Shown: positions 48,401-59,545 of the stretch, piece by piece | How positions within the stretch are numbered: position 1 is the first letter of the stretch | How the letters are laid out: each line of letters begins with the position of its first letter | The notes under the pieces: model-generated | What the model was told of the DNA's origin: nothing | Database searches by the model: none | What the model saw: only the letters and a program-made list of their open reading frames with translations | DNA from: Monarcha castaneiventris obscurior | Taxonomy: Eukaryota > Chordata > Aves > Passeriformes > Monarchidae | Length of the DNA stretch: 64,000 nucleotides | Direction of reading: 5' to 3' | Assembly: GCA_026261815.1 (NCBI GenBank) | Contig: JAMPIT010000510.1 | Coordinates: forward strand, 20,122,001-20,186,000 | Made by a program: the position numbers and the translations under genes

Positions 48401-50848
48401 CCAAAGTGTTGCCAGAACTGCTCCAACAGTTCCAGAAGACACAAATGGCAAGGAGGAGATGGCAGCAACTCTTACTCATTTCTTCCTACTTCCAGTTTTT
48501 CTCCTTCATTGCCTGCAGAAAGAGACTCATCACTTTCATCCTTCAAGTACATTGTGATATATTTACATTTTTTCCTTCTTTCAACTCTAGCTTTATGTAC
48601 AACCATCTCAGAAGCTGAGGGGGAAAAAAAAGAAAACAAAGCAAAAAGCCAAGGCCTGAAGGCAGAAATATTTCAGGTTGCCAGGAGAAAGATGTTATTT
48701 TATGATTCACTGCTTATTTGTACTGTTGACAGCTGACTTTAGGGAATTAATGGAAATCAGACACATTTTACCCAGCCAGTTGTACAGTCTTACTTCTGTT
48801 TGGTGTAGTGATGGGTACATGGTTACTGTAGCTCCTTTAAGGCTAAAAGGTGGCCTTTCAAGCTATAGTCCCTGCAGAAAGGCTTATAGGAAGCATTCTG
48901 GAGAGATGATGCCTTTGAGGAATCAGAAGCTTTCCCACACAGCTCCTTATACATAAGGATAAAGGACTTCTGCTACGTGGGGCATCCACAACTGCTCTGG
49001 GCAGCCTCATCCAGTGCCTCACCACCCTCATAGTGAAGAATTTCTTCCTAATATTTTATTTAAACCTGCCCTCTTTCAGTTTAAACCATCCCCCCTTGTG
49101 CTATCACTACCTGCCTGCAAGGTGCTAAAAGGCCTCCCCAGAGCCTTCTCTTCTCCAGGCTGCACAGCTCCAGCTCTCTCAGCCTGTGTCCATAGGAACG
49201 GTCCTCCTGACCTCTGATCATCTTTGTGGCCCTCCTCTGGACATGCTCCAATGACTCCATGTCCTTCTGTACCCCAGAGCTGAACACAGCACTCCGGGGG
49301 GAGGTCTCACAAGAGCAGAGTAGAGAGTCAGAATGCCCTCCCTTGACCTGCTACCCATGCTGCTTTTGATGCAGCCCAGATGAAGTTGGCTCTCTGTGCT
49401 GCAAGTGCCCACTGCCAGCTCATGTTGAGCTTCTCATCCACCAACACTCCCAAGACCTTCTGCCCAGGGCTGCTTTCAATCTATGTTCCACTCTGACTGT
49501 GTTTGTGCTTGGGATTGCCCTGACCTAGATGCAGCACCCTGTGCTTGGCCTTATTGAGCATCCTGAGGTTCCCACAGACTCACCCCTCACGCCAACCCAG
49601 GTCCCTCTGGATGGCATCCCTTCTCCCCAGAGTGTTGACTGCAGCACACACAGAGGGTGCACTTGATCCCACTGTCCATGTCATTGATAAAGATGTTCAA
49701 CTGTATTGGTCCCAATTCTGACCCCTCAGGAATACCATTCATCACTGCTCTCCACTTGGACATTAAGCCATTGACCATCCAGCCAATTCCTTATCCACCG
49801 ATTGGTCCCTCTGTCAAATCTGTGTCTCTCCAGATTAGAGACAAGGATGTCATGCAGGACAGTGTCCAATTCTTTGCACAAGTCCAGGTAAATGATGTCA
49901 GTCACTCGTCCCTCACACAGCAATGCTGTAACCCTGTTACAGCCCCTGAAGGCTGCCAAATTTGTCAGGTGCCATTTGCCCTTAGTGAAATCATGTTGGC
50001 TGTCACCAATCACTTCCTTATTTTCCATGTGCCTTTTTATAATTTCCAGGAGGATCTGCTCCATGATCTTGACAGGCACTGAGTCTGCCTGGCCTGTATT
50101 TCCTCAGGTCTTTTATTTTCCCCTTTTGAAAATGGGACTTACGTTTTCATTTTTCCTATAAGTGGGAACTTCACAGGACTGACACAGCTTCTCCAGTATG
50201 ATGGAAGGGGCTTAGCTGCTTCCTCTCCTAGCTCTCTCGGGATTCCCAGGTGCATCTCATCAGGTCCCATGGACTTGTTCACCTTCAGGTTCCTAAGATG
50301 TTTTCAAACCTGATCTACAGCAGGCAGTTCTCCATTCTCCTTGCCTTCTGTGGGAAGGATTGTGCGTGACCATCCTCCACCTCACAGTGGGCAAACACTG
50401 ACCTGTGCTGCAGGGTTTGGTGCTGCAGGGCCCTTTCCAACACAAGGATGCAGAAGGGAAGTGCAAGAGAGAGTCTGTGTCTGGTTCTGTGGTTTCTAAA
50501 GGAGACTCTATAACACATAGAGGCTTTTGGTTTTAGACATTTTCTGCAGTATTATGGGACATACTTGTAAATCGTGATGAACCTGAGATGCCTTAGGTTT
50601 TAACTTTAACTTTTAGGTGGCCTCTCCAGGCATCACCTGTGCTTTTGAAAGGTTCTCCAAATAGAGCTTCTACTCAGTTTCAATACACAGAAGAGTTAGC
50701 AAATTTATGTGGTGTATCTGTACATTAAGTGTGAGAGGTTTTTTAAGATGTAATCTTTCTACAGTTTTATTGTATTTTAACTATAATTGTTATCCCTGAG
50801 TGGAGATCTAGACTTTATTGTGTATTTTTTCTATTTCTGTTTTTGCAG
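45410..50848 (+). other. FLT3: Presumed FLT3 intron 1
   Basis: If exon 1 is in the CpG block, this is a 5.4-kb intron. It holds the long CR1 fragment (48982-50350). The open frame at 48172-48618 has only a GTG start and no recognised homology. Nothing else supported. Confidence 0.5.
48982..50350 (-). mobile_element. Long CR1 LINE fragment in presumed FLT3 intron 1
   Basis: About 1.4 kb of antisense CR1. The minus strand encodes ORF2 reverse-transcriptase remnants in several broken frames: [27 protein letters not shown] and LYSALVRPP, separated by frameshifts and stops. It spans most of the palm/thumb region to the C-terminus; the 3' tail is lost at the left. It ends about 500 bp before FLT3 exon 2. 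Dead copy. Confidence 0.95.
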
Positions 50849-50973
50849 CTTTTGTTATGACAGCGGTTGCTTTCACTTCTACAATGACTCAAAATACATC
50901 TGAGATCACGTGTGGGTTTATCAGCCAGAAGGATGAAGGTTCAGGAGCACCAGAGACATCAGTATCTCCTAAG
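50849..50973 (+). CDS. FLT3: FLT3 exon 2
   Basis: 125 nt, acceptor TGTTTTTGCAG, donor AAG|GTGATA. The two entry bases complete a codon from exon 1. It encodes AFVMTAVAFT (hydrophobic core of the signal peptide), then STMTQNTSEITCGFISQ and ends TSVSPK. One sequon, NTS. It corresponds to human exon 2, which supplies the end of the signal peptide and the short pre-domain-1 segment. Divergence from human is high here, as expected for this part of the protein; identification rests on phase, position and the following exons. The CR1 copy upstream ends about 500 bp before it. Confidence 0.85.
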
Positions 50974-52470
50974 GTGATATAATAGAGAACAAGTTGCTTA
51001 TAAAGTGTTCCTGTCCATTCCAGAAATACCTTCCCAGGAACTTACAACACCCTAAACCTTTAGAATGTGAGGACATCACAGTTAAAATAACCAGGGTTAT
51101 GCCAAATATGGCTACAGAATGTTAGAGGGATATATATCTCATAATTCATACTTTGAAACTGTGAATAGCTAAGTACCAGTTTTCTCTAAAACTGGCTTTT
51201 TAATTGTCACCTTGATACTGTCTTACATCAGCATGCCTGAATATTGCTGGATATTGCTGGCAATGTATCTGTGTAAAAATACATATGAAAATATGTGCCC
51301 TTAAGAGGAGACTTCCAAGGCCATGGTGTGTGTGTGCCATAGCTGCTGGGACTGACAGGGAAGCTGCACTGCCCTCTATTCCTACCACCAAAGCCCATAA
51401 ACCCCTGCCAGCTCCAAACCTTGACTTAGACACCAAAGCTGGACAATGAATTACATACAATTTTATTTTCTTCTCTTCTGACTCAAAAGGGCAAAAAGCC
51501 AGGTGGGGGTGACATGTAACAAAATTATAAATCATCTGAGACTTGTGGTTAAAATATTTCCTGAGGATTCTTGTTTCAAGGAAGTCTTATGAAATCTTTT
51601 TCATTCCTGAACAAATAAATCAGTAATTCAAATAACAAACGAAGGTGTAGCAGCCAAAGCTGTGCTGTCCTTGTATCTGACAAGGCAGAATATGGCTGTT
51701 ATTTCTCAGGTCAAGAGAAAGGGGAAAGGAGCGAGGCATGAGAAGAACCAACCACCCAAGCAAAATGGGGATGAAATCAACTCTGTCCTTTCATAAGTTT
51801 ACACTGGATAAAATTCACCCAGCAAAGCAATGGACATATTTAGGGCTCCTCTTCATATGGAGCTACTTACTTGCCATCTTTTGCTGCAGCTAATCTCAGA
51901 GACTCATTAATCTGTTGGTGGCTTTCAGAATGACTGTGGAAGATTCTTTTTCTGTTTGCAATTCTCCTTTAGCTGTACACAGGGGTGAGGAAATGAAAAC
52001 TCTGACAGCATCCAGCCTGAATGTTCCTTATCTAGTAAAGCCACCTAGGAGCTGAGGAGCAGTCTAGCCAGATGATGCAGTGACAAGCAGTGAGATGCTA
52101 AAATAAACCCAAGATTCTGACCCTGCCTTTGCATCCAAGCTTCAGACAGAAAGGTTTTGTTATAGTTCTGTGTGTCCCTATGGTTCTAAATAAAAGGAAA
52201 CAAAATCAAGTGTAAAGAATAACCTGTATCACTAACTGAAATTATCACGACTCTGGCTAAGATTGCTCTGGGGTGTCTGTCTAGAGAACAGAATTAATTA
52301 ATTCAACAGGAACCCTATAGAGTTTCCTCATGCAGTAGAATTCAACATATTTATTAGTAATTTTGATGGTAGAAATTAAAAAACAAGCATCCTTTAAAAA
52401 TATTTGAATGCAAAAAAGCACAAATAATGCTAATTGCTAATACCTAACAATCTGTCCTCCTGCATTGCAG

Positions 52471-52673
52471 GTTTCTAATATTTTGGAAGATCTTGGGTGT
52501 TACTTGAATTCTCAAGGAACAGAGAACATCTACCAAACAATTAAAAATGTGGAAGTCAATGTATTTGAAGATATTGAATTAAGAATAACAATGAGCATTT
52601 CTAATATCATTTCATGTTTTTGGTTCTTTAAAAAGAGCAAAGCTTGTAAACTTTCTTTTGATGCAGAGAATAG
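52471..52673 (+). CDS. FLT3: FLT3 exon 3 (Ig-like domain 1)
   Basis: 203 nt, acceptor CTGCATTGCAG, donor AATAG|GTAAGTA. It encodes VSNILEDLGCYLNSQGTEN and continues to ISCFWFFKKSKACKLSFD. It aligns with human exon 3 at EDLGC, the ISC-x-W-x-F segment and the second cysteine of the Ser-Lys-x-Cys type. These are the B-strand cysteine and core tryptophan of Ig-like domain 1. Ends in phase 2. Confidence 0.95.
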
Positions 52674-53443
52674 GTAAGTAAAGGGATGTACTGGATCAAA
52701 GATCCTTTAAGAGATCTTTTCTTTTAGAATGCAAATTGAATGTTTTCTGTGACTGTGCCTGTGTTTGATTTCATGTTATGCATTATCTTTTTCAATCTCC
52801 TAATCCTTAACTGTTGTCACCCAGCAGCACATTACTGATTGTCATTTAGATCAATGTGCACATATGAATCTTAAAACCAAGAACATTTTAAAACAAGTTT
52901 TTTCTTTTCATTTGTATAGCATCATGCATGGGGGTCTCCAGGCACTCTCTGACATTGATGAATTTGAACTTTGCCATGCTCATGTGAGGAAAAATTGTGA
53001 CTTTATAGTCAAAGAAACAGAGGCATGAAGAATTATGTGATTTTTAGGGTCAGAGCAACAGCAACAGCATTCTAACTCTCACAGCCAAACCTGGACTGGA
53101 ACCTGAGACTGGATAATTGTCTCCTCCTGCAAAACTTGTAGAATGAGACTGTAGGTAAAGCATTTGGCTGTGGAGCTCCTGAACTGCATTAAGCTCAGGA
53201 AGGCCATCCTTCCAATGCTCAGCATTAAGCATGTGGTACTGTGGCTGTAAGTTCTGTGTGCTGCTTGTGTAGGAAGACACATGATGAAAGCATTTCAGGT
53301 CGAAGGGCACTATGTAAATAATGAATACCAGTGTCTTTGAAGGGTTTTTGTAAGCGCTAAAGAGCTAACATTCAATTGTGTGTGCTGCATATTTCATTCT
53401 TCATATTAGCATGACAAACACAACTTTACGTTCTGTTTTATAG

Positions 53444-53559
53444 ATATATTACATCTTTGGCTTTTTCCCAAATAAAAGAAGGACAAGCTGGAAAATACAC
53501 CCTCTTGGTGACAAGTAAAACTGGCAATTACACCGTAGTTGTGCCTGTTCTCATCCGAA
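53444..53559 (+). CDS. FLT3: FLT3 exon 4 (Ig-like domain 1, end)
   Basis: 116 nt, acceptor TTCTGTTTTATAG, donor CGAA|GTAAGTA. It encodes RYITSLAFSQIKEGQAGKYT and LLVTSKTGNYTVVVPVLIR. It matches human exon 4 in the pattern Q-A-G-x-Y (F-strand) and the NYT sequon before the domain boundary at SIR/LIR. Ends in phase 1. Confidence 0.96.
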
Positions 53560-55777
53560 GTAAGTATATCTACATGAAAGGGGCCATTCCATCAATAGGT
53601 TCAAGGGCAGAGGCTCAAGTTCAGTCAAAGCAATGAAGCTTTCATGTCCTGCACTTCAAGCATCTTCCTAGATTAGCATAGCACTTGGAGCTGTCTTTGG
53701 AGACTGAAGTCAGAACCACAAACTGTGTGAGAGTCAGCTTTCTCTAGTCAATAAACCATGCAAATGAACAAATAAAGATGTAAATGTGCAGAAGCTCGCT
53801 TCTGCCCTGTGAGAAGTTCCCCTCTCTGTCAAAAGGGACACACTGAGGGTGGCTTTTTTTGTGCTTTCAAGGCTCGTGGGCTAGATTTGTTTGCTTTCAT
53901 TTTAACCTGGTCATTCTTGGTGTTGTTAGTTGGGTTGTAATCTGGACCAGATCAGGATGTCCCTTTTATATTCTGGTCACACTTTGACCCACTGCCACTT
54001 TTCCACCTGTGCCTGCTGCTGAGTCTCTCACTTGTCTCACAGCTTTTCCTTTTACAATTTTGTGGGTGGCAGGAGGCACACTGAGGAAAGGGGAAAGAAA
54101 AGGTCCTTCTTCTCAGTTCCAGCTTTTACTTGTTCATTGTGTTTTAAAGCAAAACCCGTCAGTTCTGCAGCTGCTCAACACAAGCAAGCCTGAGAAGCTG
54201 AGGTTTTAGCTGCTGTTAAATGCTCATAACAGAGCACCTGCAAGGTGCAAGTTTTTGAAAGGCTCCCAGTGGGAGTGGATTTGATATAGTTTTTTCAAGG
54301 TTCACACAAGAGACATCTCTGCTGCAAAGGCAACAGCTGCAACGAAGTGCAAGCTTCTGTTTCTAACTAGGGGTGTCCAAAAACATCTCAAAAAACCCCA
54401 AAAAGACACATGGTGACACGATTTTTTAACAGAATAGGAAGACTATCTTATTTTGTCTGGAAAGGGACAAATTTAAAGATAAAATTTAAAACTGCAAAAA
54501 GAAATTTCGAAGAACAGAAGGCAAAACATCAATCCAAACAGCTAAAGGACGAGCAAACCCTTCTAGATACAGGTTTAACAGGCACTATTACTTGCCTTGA
54601 TTTTAATAAACTGTGACTAATCAACATCTGAATTTCCCTCTTTATTTGTTTTTGAAGTATTTCTTCTGTTTAACTTCTCTTTCTCTCTCTGGTGTTAGAA
54701 AAGTCACCTCCAATCTCTCCTTGCTTTATTTGAAAGCTTACTGCATGCCTCAATTATAATTTTAACAGCTTCATTGAGGGGACAAGGTATTAAACTTTTC
54801 ATTAAGAATTGTCATCTCTGTATCAATTAGGCTTTAGAGGTAAAAAGTGTTATTACACGTGCAAGCAAGAATAATTTGAAACGATGTCGGTAAAGGTCTT
54901 TTCCATATCAGTTGCTTGGATTGCTTTCTTTTTGCTCCTGTGAATCTAATGTCATAATTACATCTCTCATAAAACCCTTCAGGCTAGATGTGAATCCTTC
55001 AACTGGGATCCGAATCTCTGTAGGTAAAAACAGCCTCTTAGGCCCATCTTATAAGAGATAAACGAGGAAAGAAATTACAAAGCCATGAGTATTACTTTCA
55101 CCTTAGCGCTTCACCTTGCCCACAAGGGAAGTATGACTGAGGAAAATGTCACTTTTCCACGTGGAAGCTGCAATTTCATTGAAAGATGACTTAAAAATGG
55201 ACTCAGTTTTTTTTCATTTTGAGTCAAATCTTTAACAGTTTTAATACATTAAATTTTTTGTTCCTAGCCCAAGTCTGTGCCTGACAGGTTCAAGGTGCTG
55301 GGAACTGTCTGGGTAGAGAAGTTTGATGGTTATTGGAAATCACTATCACCACTTGTGTCTTCACCGTGCATCTGAACTGACTGAGCAAACCCCATTTTGT
55401 GCACAGACTTTGTAGTCTCAGCAGATACTCCACCAAAGGACAGGCTTAGCATGTGATTTCAGAATCACAGGTGCACCTGCCCAGTAAAACGAATAGCAGC
55501 CACAGCAAATTACCTTCCAGTATCAGTCTCAGGATCATCCCCTGGCATATAAAGGCAGGCCTTTGGTACAGGCAAGCTGTACATTTAGCAATCAAGGCTG
55601 AAAAGCTCATGAGACCAACCCACAATACGCCTAGGGCTGAATCATTTTCTGTTCCCTCAATATTGAAACTCCTGAAACAAATCACAACTCTGCTGTAACT
55701 TTATGTACTATGAAATGAGCAAAACACTGTTTCAAAATTATTTCAGCTTTGTTTAACATTTGCATGATTTTTACCAG

Positions 55778-55895
55778 AAAAACCAGCCAAACCCTATTTC
55801 AGGATAAGGGAAAGATCAGATTCTATCGAGTGCATATCTGAGAGCTACCCCCAACCCTCTGTGGAATGGATATTCTGCAAAACACCTGAAAAGAG
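55778..55895 (+). CDS. FLT3: FLT3 exon 5 (Ig-like domain 2)
   Basis: 118 nt, acceptor TTTTTACCAG, donor AAGAG|GTATGTG. It encodes KKPAKPYFRIRERSDSIECI, then SESYPQPSVEWIFCKTPEK. The segment RPYFRK in human corresponds to KPYFRI, and CISES-x-P-x-P-x-VEW-x-x-C is conserved; it contains the domain 2 B-strand cysteine and C-strand tryptophan. Intron 5 downstream carries two CR1 copies. Confidence 0.97.
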
Positions 55896-55957
55896 GTATG
55901 TGTGTGTTTATACACATCTTGAATCTCTAGACTGAAAGTTTGCCACCCTCTGAAGAA

Positions 55958-56226
55958 AAAGTGACAGGATGAGAAGAAATTACCTCAAGATGTGCTGGAG
56001 GAGGTTTAGATTCTATATTAGGAAAAACTTCCTCACTGAAAGGGTTGCTAAACACTGGAACAGGCTGCCCAAGGAAGCAATTCAGTCACGATCCCTGGAA
56101 GTGTTCAAAAAACATGTAACATGGCACTTGGAGACCTGGTTTAGTGGTGAACATGGCAGTTAGGTTGATGGCTGGACTCAATAATCTTAGAGGTCTTCTC
56201 CAACCTTAATGATTCTATGATTCTAC
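55958..56226 (+). mobile_element. CR1 3' fragment in FLT3 intron 5
   Basis: Plus-orientation CR1: AACACTGGAACAGGCTGCCC, TTGATGGCTGGACTCAATAA, CTTAGAGGTCTTCTCCAACC and the tail ATGATTCTATGATTCT. The C-terminal ORF2 frame is partly open (FYIRKNFLTERVAKHWNRLP). Confidence 0.95.
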
Positions 56227-56522
56227 ACTGCATACTGTGCCTACTGAGCTGCGGAGATAACTGAAGAGCTTTTGATTCAGAATTTTTGGAGATGGGCTCT
56301 GCTGCTTGGCACACATGCTGGTTGGAAACCTATGTCTGTGTGATCCACTTTTTGGAGTGCTGCAACATATTTTTCTTAGAAATTTTGACTGTCGGGCTCT
56401 TTTGGAAACTGTCAGCTCTTGGCTTTAGAAATGTTATTCCCAATTCATATTTTGATGTCACAAGAGCAAATCAAAGGCATCGTTTCCCTCTAGTTTTTCC
56501 CATTGTTTTTAAATTTTAATCT

Positions 56523-57950
56523 TGCAATCGTAGAATACTTTGGATTGGAAAGGACCTTTACAGCTCATCTTTAAAGCCCAAGTGCACTGCAATATGCAGG
56601 TACATCTTTAAGGAGATCAGGTTCCTCAGAGCCTTGACCAAAATGACCTTGAATGTTTCCAAGCATGGGGCATTTGCCACCTCTCTGACAACCTGTGCCA
56701 GTGTTTCACCATCCTCATAGTAAAAAAAACCTACTCCTTATGTCTAGTCTAGATCTACCCTCCTTAAGTTTAAAACCATTACCCCTTGTCCTATTGTAGC
56801 AGGCCCTGCTAAAAAGTTTTCCTGATGTCACTGATAAATCCTCTTCAATTACTGGAAGGCAGCTGTAAGGTCTTCCCAGAGCCTTCACTTCTCCAGGCTG
56901 ACCAATCCCAACTCTCTCAGACTGTCTCCATAGGAGAGGTGCTCCGAACTTGTTTGTGGCCTCCTCTGGACTCTATGTAATGTGTCCACATATTTCTTAT
57001 GTTGAAGGCCCCAGAACTGGGTGCAATCCTCAAGGTGAGGTCACATGAGAGTGGAATAGGGGGGCAGAATCACCTCCCTTCACCTGCTGGCCACGCTTCT
57101 GTTGATGCAGCTCGAAATATGATTGTTTTTTTGGGCTGCAAGTGCACATGGCTGAATCATGTCCAACTTTTCATCCACCAGTTCTCCCAAGTCCCCAGGC
57201 AGGGCTGCCCAAGGTCTGTTCATTCCCCAGCCTGGACTGATAGCAGGGATTGCCCTGACCCAGGTGCAGCACCTTGTGCTTGGCTTTGTTGACCCTCATA
57301 ATGTTTCCATGGGCCCACCTCTTGAGATTTTCCAGGTCCCCCTGGATGTCATCCCATCCCTCATGTGTGCCAAATGTACCACACAGCTTGGTGTCATCTC
57401 TAAACTTGCTAAGAGTACACCTGATCCCACTGTCTATGCCATTGGTGAAGATATTAGTACTGGTCCCAGTACAGAGCCCTGAGGGACACCACTTTCACTG
57501 GCCCTTTCACTGAGGGCCAACTGGACACCAAGGCACTGACCGCTACTCTCTGAGTGTGACCATCCAACCAAAGTCTCATTCACCAAACAGTCCACCCACC
57601 AAATCTGCATCTCTCCAATTTAGAGAGAAGGATACTGGGAGGGGAGCATGTCAAAGCTTTACAGAAATCCAGACAGATGGCATCTGATGCCATTCCCTTG
57701 TCCAGTGATATTGTCACTCCGTCACAGAAGACCACTAGGCTGATCAGTCAGGATTGCCTTTGGCAAAGCCATGCTGACTGTTTCAAATCACCTCCCTGTG
57801 CCTCAGCAGAACTTCTAGGAGGCCCTGTTCTGTGACCTTCCCAGGCACAGAGGTGAGGCTGACAGGCTAGCAGTTCCCGTGGTCTTCCTTTCTGCCCTTT
57901 TTAAAAATGATGCAATATTTCCCTTTTTCTGGGCACTTCACCTGGACTAT
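56523..57950 (-). mobile_element. Long CR1 LINE fragment in FLT3 intron 5
   Basis: About 1.4 kb of antisense CR1, from the 3' end at the left (ATCGTAGAATACTTTGGATT) to the reverse-transcriptase region at the right (CCATGCTGACTG, then GCCCTTTTTAAAAATGATGC). Coding frames are broken. It occupies more than half of FLT3 intron 5. Confidence 0.95.
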
Positions 57951-58005
57951 TATTAGAGCTGAGAAGACAAGGGATCATGATTTTGTAATCTAAATAATTT
58001 TTCCC

Positions 58006-58061
58006 ATTCTATTAATATATAAGGTTTATTCTATTAATAGATAAGGTTTATTCTATTAACA
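58006..58061. repeat. 22-bp tandem repeat, 2.5 copies
   Basis: Unit beginning ATTCTATTAATA and ending AAGGTTT at 58006-58027 and 58028-58049, then a partial third copy. It directly follows the CR1 copy. Confidence 0.9.
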
Positions 58062-58442
58062 GGGCCAATAATGCAGCATGGCAGTTCAAGGTCTGGATCT
58101 CATAATGGCTGTTGGATTTGCAGCACCTCCCACTGCCAGGAAATCAGAGATGTGGTGTGAAAGCTCAGCCTCTATGATTTCCCTCTTGTCTGAATTTTAA
58201 TCACGTCATTACCTGTCTAAGAACCAGTTTGAGCATATTCAGGTCATTTCAGCCCACATTTCTGCTTAGGCTGTGACATTTTTATTTTCTTATCTTTACC
58301 TTTCCTAGTTCCTTTTTATTCAATATGTAAGATCCAGTTTTCCCACTATTGTTTGCATATTCTCATGGCTTGGAGATTTATCAGATTTATATGCTTGAGG
58401 TTAACCAAAAGGGTCAATGAATAATTATGCTTGTAATTGCAG

Positions 58443-58579
58443 TTGCCCTTATAAAAGGCATGAAGAAACTGGAGAAATAGATGGCACACAGATGGTGCAA
58501 CATGAATTATTTCAAACTTACATATGGTGCTGTGCAGTTAATGTCCTGGGCAGAGAATGCACCAGCCTCTTCACAATAG
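58443..58579 (+). CDS. FLT3: FLT3 exon 6 (Ig-like domain 2, end)
   Basis: 137 nt, acceptor TTGTAATTGCAG, donor ATAG|GTAACTT. It encodes SCPYKRHEETGEIDGTQMVQ, then HELFQTYIWCCAVNVLGREC and TSLFTI. It matches human exon 6 at HELF, CCA-x-N-x-LGREC and LFTI. Ends in phase 1. Confidence 0.98.
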
Positions 58580-59175
58580 GTAACTTCCCTCTAAGGCTTA
58601 CTTGCATGTGAGCTCAATCCTGCAGCTGAAGTTAGTTGCACTATCCATCTGAGCATGACTTCTGGTCTAAGCTACTTGTTTGTAATCACTGGAATAAAAC
58701 TAACAGTGAATATGATTGCTTTGTCACATTTAAAACCTAATTCCAATAGCTCTTTGTGGTCTCTGTAAAAAGCTTCTTGCCTTTCTACATTTGCTATACC
58801 TGTACTGCCTTTTTGTTCATGCTTTTACGACTGTGTGCATGGAAAATCTCTCCAAAGTGTTCTCAAACATATATATCTATATCTAATTATTAATTAATAT
58901 AGGCACTCCAGTTTGTTTGCCTGTTTTTTTGAGTAAACCCAACCTGAGCTAAGCTCTATGCAGCACTCTGCCCTAGAGGTGTATTGTGAATCATGACAAA
59001 ATTTGTTTTGAGACATCTAAATCCGTGGAGGTTATTAATTTCACAACTATGGTAATTATCATTGCAATGTAAAAATAAATATCTATAGAGCACTAGCAGA
59101 AAAAATGTTGATCTAACTGAGCATTTTTCCAGGCAAAGTGATGGTTATTTCAGCATCTATGTTTTTATTTTGTAG

Positions 59176-59315
59176 ATTTAAATGAAAAACAAGCAGCACC
59201 TCTACCTGAACTACTACTTAAGGTCGGGGAACCATTGCTGATCAGATGCAGAGCTGTCCACCACAATTATAAATTCAGAATACAACTATCTTTTGAAAAC
59301 AGAGAAGTTGAGCAG
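59176..59315 (+). CDS. FLT3: FLT3 exon 7 (Ig-like domain 3)
   Basis: 140 nt, acceptor TTTATTTTGTAG, donor GAGCAG|GTAAAAAG. It encodes DLNEKQAAPLPELLLKVGEP, then LLIRCRAVHHNYKFRIQLSF and ENREVEQ. It matches human exon 7 at LPxLxLKVGEPL, IRC-x-AVH and EN. The tryptophan of the human C-strand (LTWELEN) is replaced: this copy reads IQLSFEN. Domain 3 is the main ligand-binding domain in human FLT3. Ends in phase 0. Confidence 0.97.
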
Positions 59316-59391
59316 GTAAAAAGACAGGGCATATTTTAAAATAGGTTGGGCACCATCAACTGATTAAATGTGAATCTCTGTTGAAAACCAG

Positions 59392-59545
59392 GGTCGCTAC
59401 TTTGAAGGACTGGACTATCAAACAAACTTCTCAGCAATTCGCATCCAGTATGTGTTTGCTTCAGCAGCAGGAAGAAATGACAGTGGACATTATACCTGTT
59501 CTTCTACTGTTCATCCAAATCAAACTGCTTTGATCACAGTTTTAG
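59392..59545 (+). CDS. FLT3: FLT3 exon 8 (Ig-like domain 3, end)
   Basis: 154 nt, acceptor TTGAAAACCAG, donor TTTTAG|GTAATT. It encodes GRYFEGLDYQTNFSAIRIQY, then VFASAAGRNDSGHYTCSSTV and HPNQTALITVL. It matches human exon 8 at G-x-YFE, RND-x-G-x-YTCSS and HP-x-Q-x-AL-x-T. The YTC motif is the F-strand of domain 3. Sequons NFS, NDS and NQT. The intron before it is only 76 bp. Confidence 0.98.

Larger units (their letters stand above)
50974..55777 (+). other. FLT3: FLT3 introns 2-4 (non-coding parts)
   Basis: Introns at 50974-52470, 52674-53443 and 53560-55777. AT-rich unique sequence with no mobile element, RNA gene or extra exon recognised. Confidence 0.85.

Noticed and set aside
48172..48618. 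148-codon plus-strand ORF upstream of FLT3 exon 2
   Set aside because: Begins with GTG rather than ATG, shows no known family, and its length is within chance expectation.
49726..50079. Minus-strand ORF resembling a reverse transcriptase as a gene
   Set aside because: It is part of a frame-broken CR1 LINE, not a host gene or an active element.
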